Shown piece after piece: positions 22,642-30,709 of a DNA stretch of 37,128 nucleotides. Position numbers and translations under genes: made by a program. Source of the stretch: an uncultured Acidobacteriia bacterium (GTDB lineage Bacteria > Acidobacteriota > Terriglobia > Bryobacterales > Bryobacteraceae); assembly GCA_903881085.1 (NCBI GenBank), contig CAIRSA010000125.1:1-37128 (forward strand), written 5' to 3'. Below the pieces are notes generated by a model. That model was given only the letters and a program-made list of their open reading frames with translations, searched no databases and was not told the DNA's origin. Each line of letters opens with the position of its first letter. Within the stretch, counting starts at the first letter, position 1.

Positions 22642-23204
22642 GAATTCCCGTAAACCTTTCGAGCCAACCCTTCCAGCGCAACCGCGCCATGATGGTCGCA
22701 TCGGCCGCCGTCGCCGCGCTGCTCACGCTGGTGCTGGTGCTGATGATCTACCTGGCCATCGATGACCGCAATCAGATGCGCGAAACACGCGAAGCGCTCG
22801 ATAAAACACAGCAACAACTGGCCGCCATCTCGGCCGAACAGGCCAAGCTCGAAGCCGGCATCCGCAAGCCCGAAAACGCCGAGGTCTTCGAGCGCAGCAT
22901 CCTGCTCAATACGCTGCTTTCGCGCAAGGGCATCAGTTGGACGCGCCTATTTTCCGACCTGGAAGAGGTGCTGCCGCACAATGTCCGCCTGGTTTCCGTG
23001 CGCCCGCAGGTGAATGCGCAGAACGCTGTGGTGCTCGACATGGTGGTCGGCTCGCAATCTCCCGAACCTGTGATTGACCTTTTGAAGCGCCTGGAAGATT
23101 CGAAACTCTTCAGCAGCGCGGCGCTTTCCAGTTCGCTGCCGCCCTCGCAGACCGACCCGTTATATCGCTACCGAGTGAGTGTGAACTATGCCCAAAAACT
23201 TTAA
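22638..23204 (+). CDS. pilN: PilN-like inner-membrane alignment protein
   Basis: The 188-residue protein opens MRIPVNLSSQPFQRNR, the INL(S)xxP-type segment by which PilN contacts PilM, followed by one membrane helix (AAVAALLTLVLVLMIYLAI), a coiled coil (about 45-75) and a ferredoxin-like periplasmic domain (LEEVLPHNVRLVSVRPQVNAQNAVVLDMVVGS). This is the standard PilN plan. It overlaps pilM by four bases and the next gene by 17 bases. Confidence 0.82.
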   Translation: MRIPVNLSSQPFQRNRAMMVASAAVAALLTLVLVLMIYLAIDDRNQMRETREALDKTQQQLAAISAEQAKLEAGIRKPENAEVFERSILLNTLLSRKGISWTRLFSDLEEVLPHNVRLVSVRPQVNAQNAVVLDMVVGSQSPEPVIDLLKRLEDSKLFSSAALSSSLPPSQTDPLYRYRVSVNYAQKL

Positions 23205-23895
23205 TCTCGCCACACTCAAACAACCGCAAATCGCCGTGCGTATTGCGCTGGGCATCCTGCTGCTCGCCAATATCGTCCTTGCGATTATCGTCTTCAAGCC
23301 GTTCGGCGGCTCGCGGCAGGATCTGGAAAATCAGCTCATGAGCCTGCAAAAACAGGTTCAGACGCGCCAGGCCAATCTGGCCCGCATCCGCCTGCTGGCG
23401 ACCAAAGTGGACAAGGGCCGCAATGAAGGCGACAGTTTCGTCGGCCAGCAGTTCCTGTTGCGCCGCACCGCGTATTCCACGCTGCTCACGGAACTGGTTG
23501 GCATGGCCAAATCCACCGGCATCCGCCCCAAGGAATTCTCCTACATCTATCAGCCCATCGAAGGCAGTGACGACATGGCGATGCTCACCATTACCGGCAA
23601 CTATGAAGGCACGTACGCCGACCTCGTCCACCTGCTGAACATGATCGACCGCTCGCCGCGCTTCATGATTTTGGAGTATCTGCAGGCCGCCCCGCAGGCG
23701 ACCTCCGGCATCCTCATGATCAACATGAAGATCAACACCTTTGTCCGCGACGATGGCAGCGGCCCAGTAGCCACGGAGGGGACTGCCCTCGCTGTCCCAA
23801 GCGACTCGTCCGCCGAAGCCTCGGCGAAGGCGGAAGCGCGCGGACTGCGCGGGCTGTCCCCCCACCAGACACCTTCGTCGGAGAAATCAGAATGA
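23188..23895 (+). CDS. pilO: PilO-like protein with a repeat-derived tail
   Basis: The 235-residue protein has a short cytoplasmic start, a single membrane helix (ALGILLLANIVLAIIVF), a coiled coil with LENQLMSLQKQVQTRQANLARIRLL and a ferredoxin-like domain (about 80-185) with YEGTYADLVHLLNMIDRSPRFMILEYLQA. This matches PilO, which pairs with PilN. The last 45 residues, Ala/Ser/Glu-rich (SSAEASAKAEARG), do not fit the domain. They are encoded by a palindromic G+C-rich repeat at about 23775-23875, which appears to have been inserted near the 3' end of the gene, in frame. The stop overlaps the next start by four bases. Confidence 0.82.
   Translation: MPKNFNLATLKQPQIAVRIALGILLLANIVLAIIVFKPFGGSRQDLENQLMSLQKQVQTRQANLARIRLLATKVDKGRNEGDSFVGQQFLLRRTAYSTLLTELVGMAKSTGIRPKEFSYIYQPIEGSDDMAMLTITGNYEGTYADLVHLLNMIDRSPRFMILEYLQAAPQATSGILMINMKINTFVRDDGSGPVATEGTALAVPSDSSAEASAKAEARGLRGLSPHQTPSSEKSE
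23775..23875 (+). repeat. Palindromic repeat inside the 3' end of pilO
   Basis: GGAGGGGAC at 23775-23783 and GTCCC at 23794-23798 can pair (GGGAC with GTCCC). Within 23809-23834, TCCGCC and GGCGGA form a 6-bp stem with symmetrical GAA bulges and an inner GCC/GGC. A second GACTGC...GGCTGTCCC copy follows to about 23872. It shares the words GGAGGGGAC and CTGTCCC with the intergenic repeats at 12595 and 30594. The frame stays open across it. Confidence 0.6.
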
Positions 23896-24635
23896 ACCTC
23901 GGCGCCGAACCGAAAAAAGTGATGATCCTCGGCGGGCTGCTTGCCGTGGCTGGAGTTATCTACTTCATCAACCGCGACGACACCGGCGGTCCGCCACGCG
24001 AAGCCCAACAAGCCGCCACGCCCGTCGCCAAGGCCGTCGATCCGGTGAAGGAAGCGACAAAATCTTTGATGCCCGACTTGGCGAAACCCGCCGGCCCCAC
24101 GCGCGCCCGCTCGCAGCGCGAAGCATCGCAGGAGTTCCGCCCCACGCTCAAAGCCAAACGCCCCGAGGACCGGCCGGACCCGACCACCATCGACCCTACG
24201 TTGCAACTGGCTCTATTGACGCGCTTGAAAGACGTGAAGCTTGACCGAGGCTCCACGCGCAGCCTCTTTGATTTCTCCGCCGCTCCGGTCGCGATCGTCA
24301 AGGCGCCAGACCCGGGTAAAATCAAACCCGGCGCCAAAGGTGCCACCGTGGCCGTGGTCACCCCGCCAGCCGTGCCAGGCCCGCCGCCCGGACCTCCACC
24401 GCCCCCTCCGGCGCCGAAGATCCCACTCAAGTTCTACGGCTTCATCGAAAACAAGCAATCGCGCACCAAGCGCGCCTTGCTGCTCGAAGGCGAAGAGATC
24501 TTCGTGGCGATTGAAGGCGAAACTGTCAAAAAACGTTATAAAGTGATACGTATCGGCATCAACTCCGTCGTAATGGAGGACACCGAATTTAAGAGCCAGC
24601 AGACGCTACCGCTTGAGGAACCGCAGGCATCATGA
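23892..24635 (+). CDS. PilP/GspC-like periplasmic linker protein
   Basis: The 247-residue protein has one N-terminal membrane helix (KVMILGGLLAVAGVIYFI). A long Pro/Ala-rich, probably extended linker follows, with a run of prolines in PGPPPGPPPPPPAPKIP (about 158-178). A C-terminal domain (about 178-235) reads IPLKFYGFIENKQSRTKRALLLEGEEIFVAIEGETVKKRYKVIRIGINSV, the small beta-fold of GspC/PilP HR domains, which bind the secretin. This is consistent with its position after pilMNO. I do not give a symbol because PilP and GspC cannot be told apart here. Overlap with the next gene is four bases. Confidence 0.72.
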   Translation: MNLGAEPKKVMILGGLLAVAGVIYFINRDDTGGPPREAQQAATPVAKAVDPVKEATKSLMPDLAKPAGPTRARSQREASQEFRPTLKAKRPEDRPDPTTIDPTLQLALLTRLKDVKLDRGSTRSLFDFSAAPVAIVKAPDPGKIKPGAKGATVAVVTPPAVPGPPPGPPPPPPAPKIPLKFYGFIENKQSRTKRALLLEGEEIFVAIEGETVKKRYKVIRIGINSVVMEDTEFKSQQTLPLEEPQAS

Positions 24636-26089
24636 TCACGAAACGAAGATATTCCGCGCGCCGCCGCAAATCCGAATCCGGCTTTGCGATGCTGATCATC
24701 TTCGTCTTCGCCGCCGCCATCGCGGTGTCTCTCTACACCCAGGTGCCCCGCTACGCCTTCGAAGCCCAACGCCAGAAGGAGCAGTTGCTGGTCGACCGCG
24801 GCGAGCAATACCAGCGCGGCATCCAACTCTACGTCCGCAAGCTCAAGAAGTATCCATCGTCGCTCGAAGACCTGGAAACAACCTCTAACGTCCGCTTCCT
24901 GCGCAAGCGTTACAAAGACCCCATGACGGGCGAGAGCGAATGGCGTATCATCCATGTCGCAGGCGGACAGCTGACGGATTCGCTGGTGAAGAAGAACAAC
25001 GCCAACGACCCCAACAAATCCACTTATCAGAACACGTTCATCACGGAAGGACCGTCGTTCGGCAACACCAACACCTCCAACCAGGGCAAGCTCCCGCCCG
25101 GCGGCGCGTTACGTCAAAGCGATATGCAAGGCGCTCCCGGACAGATGCCCCCGCCCGGTGCACCCACGGGCAACGGCCAACAGCTGGCCGGCAATATCAG
25201 CCCCAACGGCGGCTATCAGAATCCACAGCCCGGGCAACCGCAGTATCCATATCCCAACACCGGAACTTACAATCCGCAAACCGGCCAATACGGCAATAAT
25301 CAGACAGGCCAGTATCCGGTTCAACAGCAATATCCAGGCGTACAGCAGTTCCCCGGCCAACAGCCATATCCAGGCCAGCAGCCAACGTCCTACCAGGGCC
25401 AACAGCAGTATCCGGGCCAACCCGGCGCACCGCCGGTGCCAGGCTTCCCCCTCGTCCCCGGCCAGCAGACCATCGCCGGACAGCAGATCAATCAGCAGCC
25501 CTATCAGCCCTACATGCCGCCCGGCCAGCAGCAGCCCTATCAAGGCTATCAGCAACCCAATCAGGGCTTCAACCCGGTTAATAACGGACAAACCTACCCC
25601 ACCGCCGCCGCCACCTCGCAAACCAGCGGCTTCGGACAGCAACAATCCGGGTTCGGCCAGCAGGGTATGAATAATCCGCAAGGACAGATCGGCGGCTCCA
25701 GCGGCATCCAGGGCAACGCCGCCAACCTTATCAATGACCTGCTCACCAAGCCCCGCGCCGGAGGCCTTCCCGGTGCCGGCATCGGCGGAGGCACAATGAT
25801 GGGCGCCAGCGGAATCGCAGGCGTGGCCAGCAAATACGAAGGGGAATCCATCAAAATCTACAACGACAGTTCGCAGATCAAGGAATGGGAGTTCATCTAC
25901 GACCCGTCAAAGGACAAGTCCAACTCCGCCAACCCCGCGGCCGCCGCACAGATGAACCAGCAGCAGAACCAGCAGAACCAAAATCAATCCGGGTTCGGCT
26001 CCAACAGCGGCAGTTCGTTCGGCAACACCAACAACACAATGGGCCCGCAGCCACAGCAATCCGGCTTCGGAAATCCACCCCGTCCCTAA
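24632..26089 (+). CDS. Pseudopilin-like protein with Gln/Pro/Gly-rich tail
   Basis: The 485-residue protein begins with a basic leader, G17-F18 and a hydrophobic helix (GFAMLIIFVFAAAIAVSLY), the form of a type IV prepilin. The usual Glu at mature position 5 is Ile22, as in GspK-type minor pseudopilins. Residues 40-120 form the helix and a small domain (GIQLYVRKLKKYPSSLEDLE, RKRYKDPMTGESEWRIIHV). From about 142 to 350 the sequence is low complexity, with many PGQQ, QQYPG and YQGYQ repeats. A short ordered part (about 395-430, GIAGVASKYEGESIKIYNDSS...WEFIYDPSKD) and a second Gln/Asn/Gly tail end it. It is the last gene of the pilus operon, overlapping the previous one by four bases. Its 3' end overlaps the convergent amidohydrolase by four bases. 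Confidence 0.75.
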   Translation: MITKRRYSARRRKSESGFAMLIIFVFAAAIAVSLYTQVPRYAFEAQRQKEQLLVDRGEQYQRGIQLYVRKLKKYPSSLEDLETTSNVRFLRKRYKDPMTGESEWRIIHVAGGQLTDSLVKKNNANDPNKSTYQNTFITEGPSFGNTNTSNQGKLPPGGALRQSDMQGAPGQMPPPGAPTGNGQQLAGNISPNGGYQNPQPGQPQYPYPNTGTYNPQTGQYGNNQTGQYPVQQQYPGVQQFPGQQPYPGQQPTSYQGQQQYPGQPGAPPVPGFPLVPGQQTIAGQQINQQPYQPYMPPGQQQPYQGYQQPNQGFNPVNNGQTYPTAAATSQTSGFGQQQSGFGQQGMNNPQGQIGGSSGIQGNAANLINDLLTKPRAGGLPGAGIGGGTMMGASGIAGVASKYEGESIKIYNDSSQIKEWEFIYDPSKDKSNSANPAAAAQMNQQQNQQNQNQSGFGSNSGSSFGNTNNTMGPQPQQSGFGNPPRP

Positions 26090-27024
26090 ACCGGCACTTT
26101 AAACAACTTCGCCCCGTTCTCAAAAGTAATCTGACGGAACACGTCCTTCGACGCCAAGCCCTGCAACAACCCCAGCGTAGCCCGCGCCACACACTTACCA
26201 GCCAGCCGCGCCGCCTCTGGATTGTTGTTCTGCGAAACCCCGGCCCCATTGCCATCCGCGCAACTGCAATCACTGCCAAACATCAACTTGCTCTTATGCC
26301 GCGCAATGAACCCGCGCGAAAACTCGGCATCTCGCGACAAGGCGTTATTCCCTGAATTCGCCGACATATCGGCATATAGATTCGGAAACTCCGAAAGCCA
26401 TCGGTCCGTAAGCCCGCCCTTCTTAATCGGCCCCAGCGGATAGCCGCGATCCGTCGGAACATCGGCCGCGATATGTGCCCAAAACAGATCGCCATGCCCG
26501 ATGAACTTCGTCTTCGAATGCGCCTTCAGCACCTTATCGAACTGCGGATAGCCCGTGTTGTAAGGCATCTCCCCCGGAAAGTGCGGAAAATCCTGGATAT
26601 GCATCATCACCGGCACGCCCATCTCGGCAGCCATATCGTACACGCGCCGCATCTCGGCCGAATCGAGCGCCAGGTGGAACTTCAATTCCCCAATGCTCAC
26701 CGCGCCCTTCTTCAGCGCCTCGCGAATCGCCTGGACGCCATCCGCCGATGCCGGATCCGCCCTCACTGACCGCACAAAATGCCCCGGGCGCTTCTCCATC
26801 TCGGCCTTCGCCCGCTCCTGATCGTTAGCCCCGCTCAACAGCACGGCATGCGTCACGCCGCAGCCCTGCATGTGCTTGAAGCAGGCATCCGCATCACCGC
26901 GGATGTGTAGGTGCGTATCCAGCACCGGCCCGCCCCACTGCGGAGCGGCAGCATCCTGTGCCGCCAACTGCCGCACCGTCGCCGCCGCCGGCAAAATCGT
27001 CTTGAGAAGTGTTCGTCTGTTCAT
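26086..27024 (-). CDS. Tat-exported amidohydrolase
   Basis: The 312-residue protein starts with a Tat-like signal (MNRRTLLKTILPAAATVRQLAAQ), having the RR motif and a short hydrophobic part. The rest is a TIM-barrel amidohydrolase of the amidohydrolase-2 (COG2159) type. Metal-site motifs are VLDTHLHIRGDADA near the N-terminus, PVMMHIQDFPHFPGE, FIGHGDLFWAH and the last FGSDCSCADG. Relatives are decarboxylases or hydrolases of aromatic acids or lactones; the substrate is unknown. It is on the minus strand, converges on the pseudopilin gene, and is 31 bases from the next gene upstream, with which it may be co-transcribed. Confidence 0.85.
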   Translation of the reverse strand: MNRRTLLKTILPAAATVRQLAAQDAAAPQWGGPVLDTHLHIRGDADACFKHMQGCGVTHAVLLSGANDQERAKAEMEKRPGHFVRSVRADPASADGVQAIREALKKGAVSIGELKFHLALDSAEMRRVYDMAAEMGVPVMMHIQDFPHFPGEMPYNTGYPQFDKVLKAHSKTKFIGHGDLFWAHIAADVPTDRGYPLGPIKKGGLTDRWLSEFPNLYADMSANSGNNALSRDAEFSRGFIARHKSKLMFGSDCSCADGNGAGVSQNNNPEAARLAGKCVARATLGLLQGLASKDVFRQITFENGAKLFKVPV

Positions 27025-27055
27025 GGCAGTCTACAGCCTATCAAACATCCCCGCG

Positions 27056-30000
27056 CTATTTCCCATTCCCATACCGCATCGCCTTCAACAACGACTGCCC
27101 CGTCCGCCAATCGAAACTGTAATTCAACTTCAGCTCCACAGTATTCCCCATCAGCAGCGTCTCCGGCGCCGCCGGACTCGGCTTGTTCATAAAGTGAAAC
27201 AGCGTCCACGTCGGCTTAAACGTCAGCCCGCCCGCAACCGGCATGGAAAATGCCGCGCTGAACAAGTTCGACAGCCGCGTATCGAATTGCGAATCGGTCG
27301 CGTGCCGGAACTGGAACCGCCCGCGGTTCGTAAGCTCGATTTTCATTCTTCCCTTCGGTGCCACCGGAATGCTCCAGTTAAAGTTGAGGAACATCCCAGT
27401 CTCCGGCCCAAACTTTAGCAGAGTGGTCTGCTGCACGGACTGGAAGGCCGCCGCCAGCGGCAGCGCCTGGTCATCGTTTATGCAGGTCGCCAGCGTCCTG
27501 TCCGTCAAGCGGCAAACCGGGAAACCAAACAACTGATACTCCGACGGGCGATGCACCCCGCCGCCAAACATACCCGCCTCCCACCACGCATCGCGCACCT
27601 CGCCGCGCACGCCCAGCTTCATCGCCAGCCGCGTGGTGCGCGCCAGAATCGCGTCGAAGTTCTTGCTGCAATTCCCATTCGTATCGGCGCTACAAGCCGG
27701 ATCCGAAGACGCCCGGTACGTCAGCGACTGTTGCGAGCGCGGATTGAACTGCTGCGTCGAAGCCACGCCCGAAACCAGCACTCCCCACCAAGGCTTTTGC
27801 CGCACAGTAGGAGAAAACGCGCGCCGCCAGCCAAACTCCATCGTCGCCGAGTTCTGCGCATACGACGTCAGCAACGAATTGTCCTTCTGCTGCGTGTCCG
27901 TCATCGCAAATACGCCTTCCACCCTCACAAACTCCAATGACCGCAGCCACTCGCGCCGCAACTCCGCCGCCCACTCCCAGCCATATCCGCTGCTGTTCGG
28001 CGAAGTGACTCCGCTCTCCGCCACGCCGTCATAGTTCTGCCTCAGCGTGGTTTGATCGCCCTGGTTATGACGATATCGCGTGATGGATACGTTGGCCTTT
28101 TCCACCGACAATTTCCAAATCGGCCGCAGTTGCACCGAGGTTTCATTGGGCAGGAAGCCCCTCACAGCAGGCGGCAAGCCAGCCAACACCGGCGTGATGA
28201 CGCGCTCGAAGTAGCCTTCGAATTGCCGCCCCAAAGTCGCCACCGGATCCTCAGGCGCCGCCGTCCACGCCAGGCAATCCACCAGCGTCGCCTGCACGCA
28301 ACCGCCGGTCGCCGTAGACTGCGGTCGCGCCGGAATGGCCCTTGCCGCAGCGGCCGGCGCCGCCTTCGCTGCATGCGGCGCCTTCACCACGGCGGCCGAG
28401 CCATACGCTTTATTCGAAAGCAAGGCGTCGTAAACCAAATCGGAAAGGGAGCTGGCAGCCCGCAATTCGCCGGCCCGCTGGCCATTGCCCACCGCGGGCT
28501 GATTCAATTCAGGGTAGCCGGTATCGCCAAATGCCAGATAGTCAGTGGTCGCCACTTTGTACATCTTGTCGTCCGCAATCGGAGCCCCGTCCACGATGTA
28601 CGATTTCGTGACCGGGTCCTTCGTCACACCCAGCGCCGCCAGCCCGCGATTGGCCTCATCGCCTTCGTAGTAAGGGTCGGAATCGAGCTTATCGAAAGCC
28701 TCACTCTGCGCCATGATCTTCTTGATCGCCGAGCCCCTCAAGTAGCGCCGCACCAAATAATCGCCCTTCCACAAAATGCCGTCTACGGCAGCCCGAATCT
28801 CGTCATTCGGTGTGACCTTGTCCCACAACTTCATCGCCGTCCCCAGCCGCAGTCCGGCCTCAAACAGATCGCGCTTCTGCATCAGCACCAGTGAAGCGTT
28901 CTCCTTGCGCCGCATCGCCGCCATCGTCAGATCGCGGAAACTGGCCGCAGTATCGGGCAGCACCGCCAGGCCTTCGCGCTGCAGTGCGCCCGCAACCAGT
29001 GCGCCCACATTGGTCTGAAAAGCGGCTGTCGGCAGTTGCAGATTCCTGTTCGCCACAATGCCCTTCACATGCACCCCGTCCGCGGCAAATGAGACCGTCT
29101 GCACGTGTACGCTCAGCTTCAATTCCCCCTGATACGGAGGCTTCGGCGAGACCGCGAGCGGAGGATAGTCCGTTCCGAAATTGACCTCCTCAAACGGCGT
29201 GTGCGCCGCGCCTTCCGCCTCGGCGATGGTCAGTGCAAACGGCGGACGCGTCGTATGGTCAGCCTGTAACTTCAGGCCATCCATCTTTCCACCGTTCGCC
29301 ACAAACAACCGGTGCACCTCATTCGCCTGCACCGCACTCTTCAAGCGCGCATTGATGGCCCGTGCCGAGGTGGCCAGCATCTGCGCCAGCAGAATCTTCC
29401 GCCCTCCGCACTCCTGCGCCTCCTCGCAATAATCGAGCGACTGACGCAGCGCCTCCAACGGGTCGAGCCCGGCGGCATGCGATTCGAATTCGCCATGGGG
29501 ATCCAACCATGTGCTGTTGAGCTTTCCGATGTGGCCCTCCATCCCCAACGCCACAACGCCAAACACCACCGAACCGTTCCTCACCAGATACGGCTTTTGC
29601 GGCTTGCTGTTGTAGTCGAAAAACGGGCGCTCGACCTCGAACGCACTACAATAAGGGCGGCCTGCCGGCGGAAAGAGACAAACATGATAGGCCACATCCG
29701 TGCGCAGCATGGCCAGGTCTTTAATAAAGAAATCATCCAGACCACGCTGCTCCAAAACAAAATCCTTGCTCGACCCGCATCCATGATTATCCAGATCGAT
29801 CGCCTCGCAGATCCGTGCCTCTTTGAATTGCAGCACGCCATTGCTGGCGGAGTTATCGATGTGCACGCGGCGCATCCACGGCAACACGTAATCGGGCAGC
29901 TTGATGTTCAGTGAGCCATGCTTGCGCTCAAAGTTCGGCGAGCGGAATTTCGCTTTTGCATCGAGCGTGGCCACTGCCTTCACCCGCTCCGCGCGGATCA

Positions 30001-30559
30001 CCAGGTTCGAAGCCAACATGCGCACGCCCGACGCCTCCAGCAATCGCGCAATCTGCCGCAACCGCTCCGGGCCGAAATAGAAATCGTGCTTGCCAGGAAC
30101 CAGCGCGTCATAGCCGGCATTTTTCAGAAAATTCGCTACCGCGTCCCCGTCGATATTGGTGTTCGGATCTCCCTGCGCGGGCTCCTTGCCTTTATACTCA
30201 TCGAGAAAGACCCACCCCTTGCCCGGCACATAGAACATCTGCTCGCGACCAACCAACTTTCGCCCCGTCCCCTTCGGGTCGAGAATCGCATTGCGCGCCC
30301 CGAAGTCGAGCGAGAAGTGATCCCCCGCCCCCAGCAACAAATCGCCCGGCTTCTTCTGCGCTTTCAACAGCGCCAGCAGTTCCGTGGAGTAGCTGCTCGC
30401 CGCCGAGTCACACTTGCGATCGTAAGCCCCGTGTGTATTCGGCTCGTACGTCTCTATGAAACACTCCCGCGCATACCCCAGCAGCTTGCCCGTGAAATGG
30501 ACATCCATGGCAGCCGCCGGCGCCAGAGTCAAAATAAACAGGCCAATAAAATTTCTCAT
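27056..30559 (-). CDS. Degenerate 5'-nucleotidase fused to a predicted outer-membrane barrel
   Basis: The 1167-residue protein has a signal peptide (MRNFIGLFILTLAPAAA) and a metallophosphatase/5'-nucleotidase region of about 750 residues. Motif I is D19-V-H21 and motif II GAGD at 77-80. The GNHD motif is GKHD at 156-159, and the later His motif and the GHxH motif are not recognised, so catalysis is doubtful. The 5'-nucleotidase C-terminal part is seen around VATTDYLAFGDTGYPELN (about 668-685). From about 760 to the end the sequence has alternating hydrophobic/polar strands with many Trp, Tyr and Phe, suggesting an outer-membrane beta-barrel. I start at 30559; a longer frame to 30658 lacks a signal peptide. 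TATACT at 30581-30586 is a probable -10. Confidence 0.7.
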   Translation of the reverse strand: MRNFIGLFILTLAPAAAMDVHFTGKLLGYARECFIETYEPNTHGAYDRKCDSAASSYSTELLALLKAQKKPGDLLLGAGDHFSLDFGARNAILDPKGTGRKLVGREQMFYVPGKGWVFLDEYKGKEPAQGDPNTNIDGDAVANFLKNAGYDALVPGKHDFYFGPERLRQIARLLEASGVRMLASNLVIRAERVKAVATLDAKAKFRSPNFERKHGSLNIKLPDYVLPWMRRVHIDNSASNGVLQFKEARICEAIDLDNHGCGSSKDFVLEQRGLDDFFIKDLAMLRTDVAYHVCLFPPAGRPYCSAFEVERPFFDYNSKPQKPYLVRNGSVVFGVVALGMEGHIGKLNSTWLDPHGEFESHAAGLDPLEALRQSLDYCEEAQECGGRKILLAQMLATSARAINARLKSAVQANEVHRLFVANGGKMDGLKLQADHTTRPPFALTIAEAEGAAHTPFEEVNFGTDYPPLAVSPKPPYQGELKLSVHVQTVSFAADGVHVKGIVANRNLQLPTAAFQTNVGALVAGALQREGLAVLPDTAASFRDLTMAAMRRKENASLVLMQKRDLFEAGLRLGTAMKLWDKVTPNDEIRAAVDGILWKGDYLVRRYLRGSAIKKIMAQSEAFDKLDSDPYYEGDEANRGLAALGVTKDPVTKSYIVDGAPIADDKMYKVATTDYLAFGDTGYPELNQPAVGNGQRAGELRAASSLSDLVYDALLSNKAYGSAAVVKAPHAAKAAPAAAARAIPARPQSTATGGCVQATLVDCLAWTAAPEDPVATLGRQFEGYFERVITPVLAGLPPAVRGFLPNETSVQLRPIWKLSVEKANVSITRYRHNQGDQTTLRQNYDGVAESGVTSPNSSGYGWEWAAELRREWLRSLEFVRVEGVFAMTDTQQKDNSLLTSYAQNSATMEFGWRRAFSPTVRQKPWWGVLVSGVASTQQFNPRSQQSLTYRASSDPACSADTNGNCSKNFDAILARTTRLAMKLGVRGEVRDAWWEAGMFGGGVHRPSEYQLFGFPVCRLTDRTLATCINDDQALPLAAAFQSVQQTTLLKFGPETGMFLNFNWSIPVAPKGRMKIELTNRGRFQFRHATDSQFDTRLSNLFSAAFSMPVAGGLTFKPTWTLFHFMNKPSPAAPETLLMGNTVELKLNYSFDWRTGQSLLKAMRYGNGK

Positions 30560-30580
30560 AAAAAGAAAGGATAAAGTGCC

Positions 30581-30586
30581 AGTATA
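30581..30586 (-). promoter_or_regulatory. -10 element of the nucleotidase-barrel gene
   Basis: TATACT on the minus strand ends 21 bases before the ATG at 30559. The predicted leader is short and pyrimidine-rich, without a Shine-Dalgarno. No -35 is clear because the GGGGAC repeat occupies that region. Confidence 0.4.
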
Positions 30587-30593
30587 GTCCCTG

Positions 30594-30625
30594 CGGGGAC
30601 GGAGGGGACGGACCGCACTGTCCCC
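30594..30625 (+). repeat. GGGGAC-rich dispersed repeat, copy B
   Basis: Bases 30594-30617 are identical to 12595-12618. Here the unit continues with CTGTCCCC, which allows GGGGAC (30595-30600) to pair with GTCCCC (30620-30625). It lies between the divergent genes at 30559 and 30710, next to a predicted promoter. Confidence 0.75.
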
Positions 30626-30709
30626 TTGACTAACTGGAATCATTGGCCTCATCTCCACTAGGGCAAATCCTGCTCGGAACTTTAACAGGCTGACACAAGT
30701 CTAAGTAAC

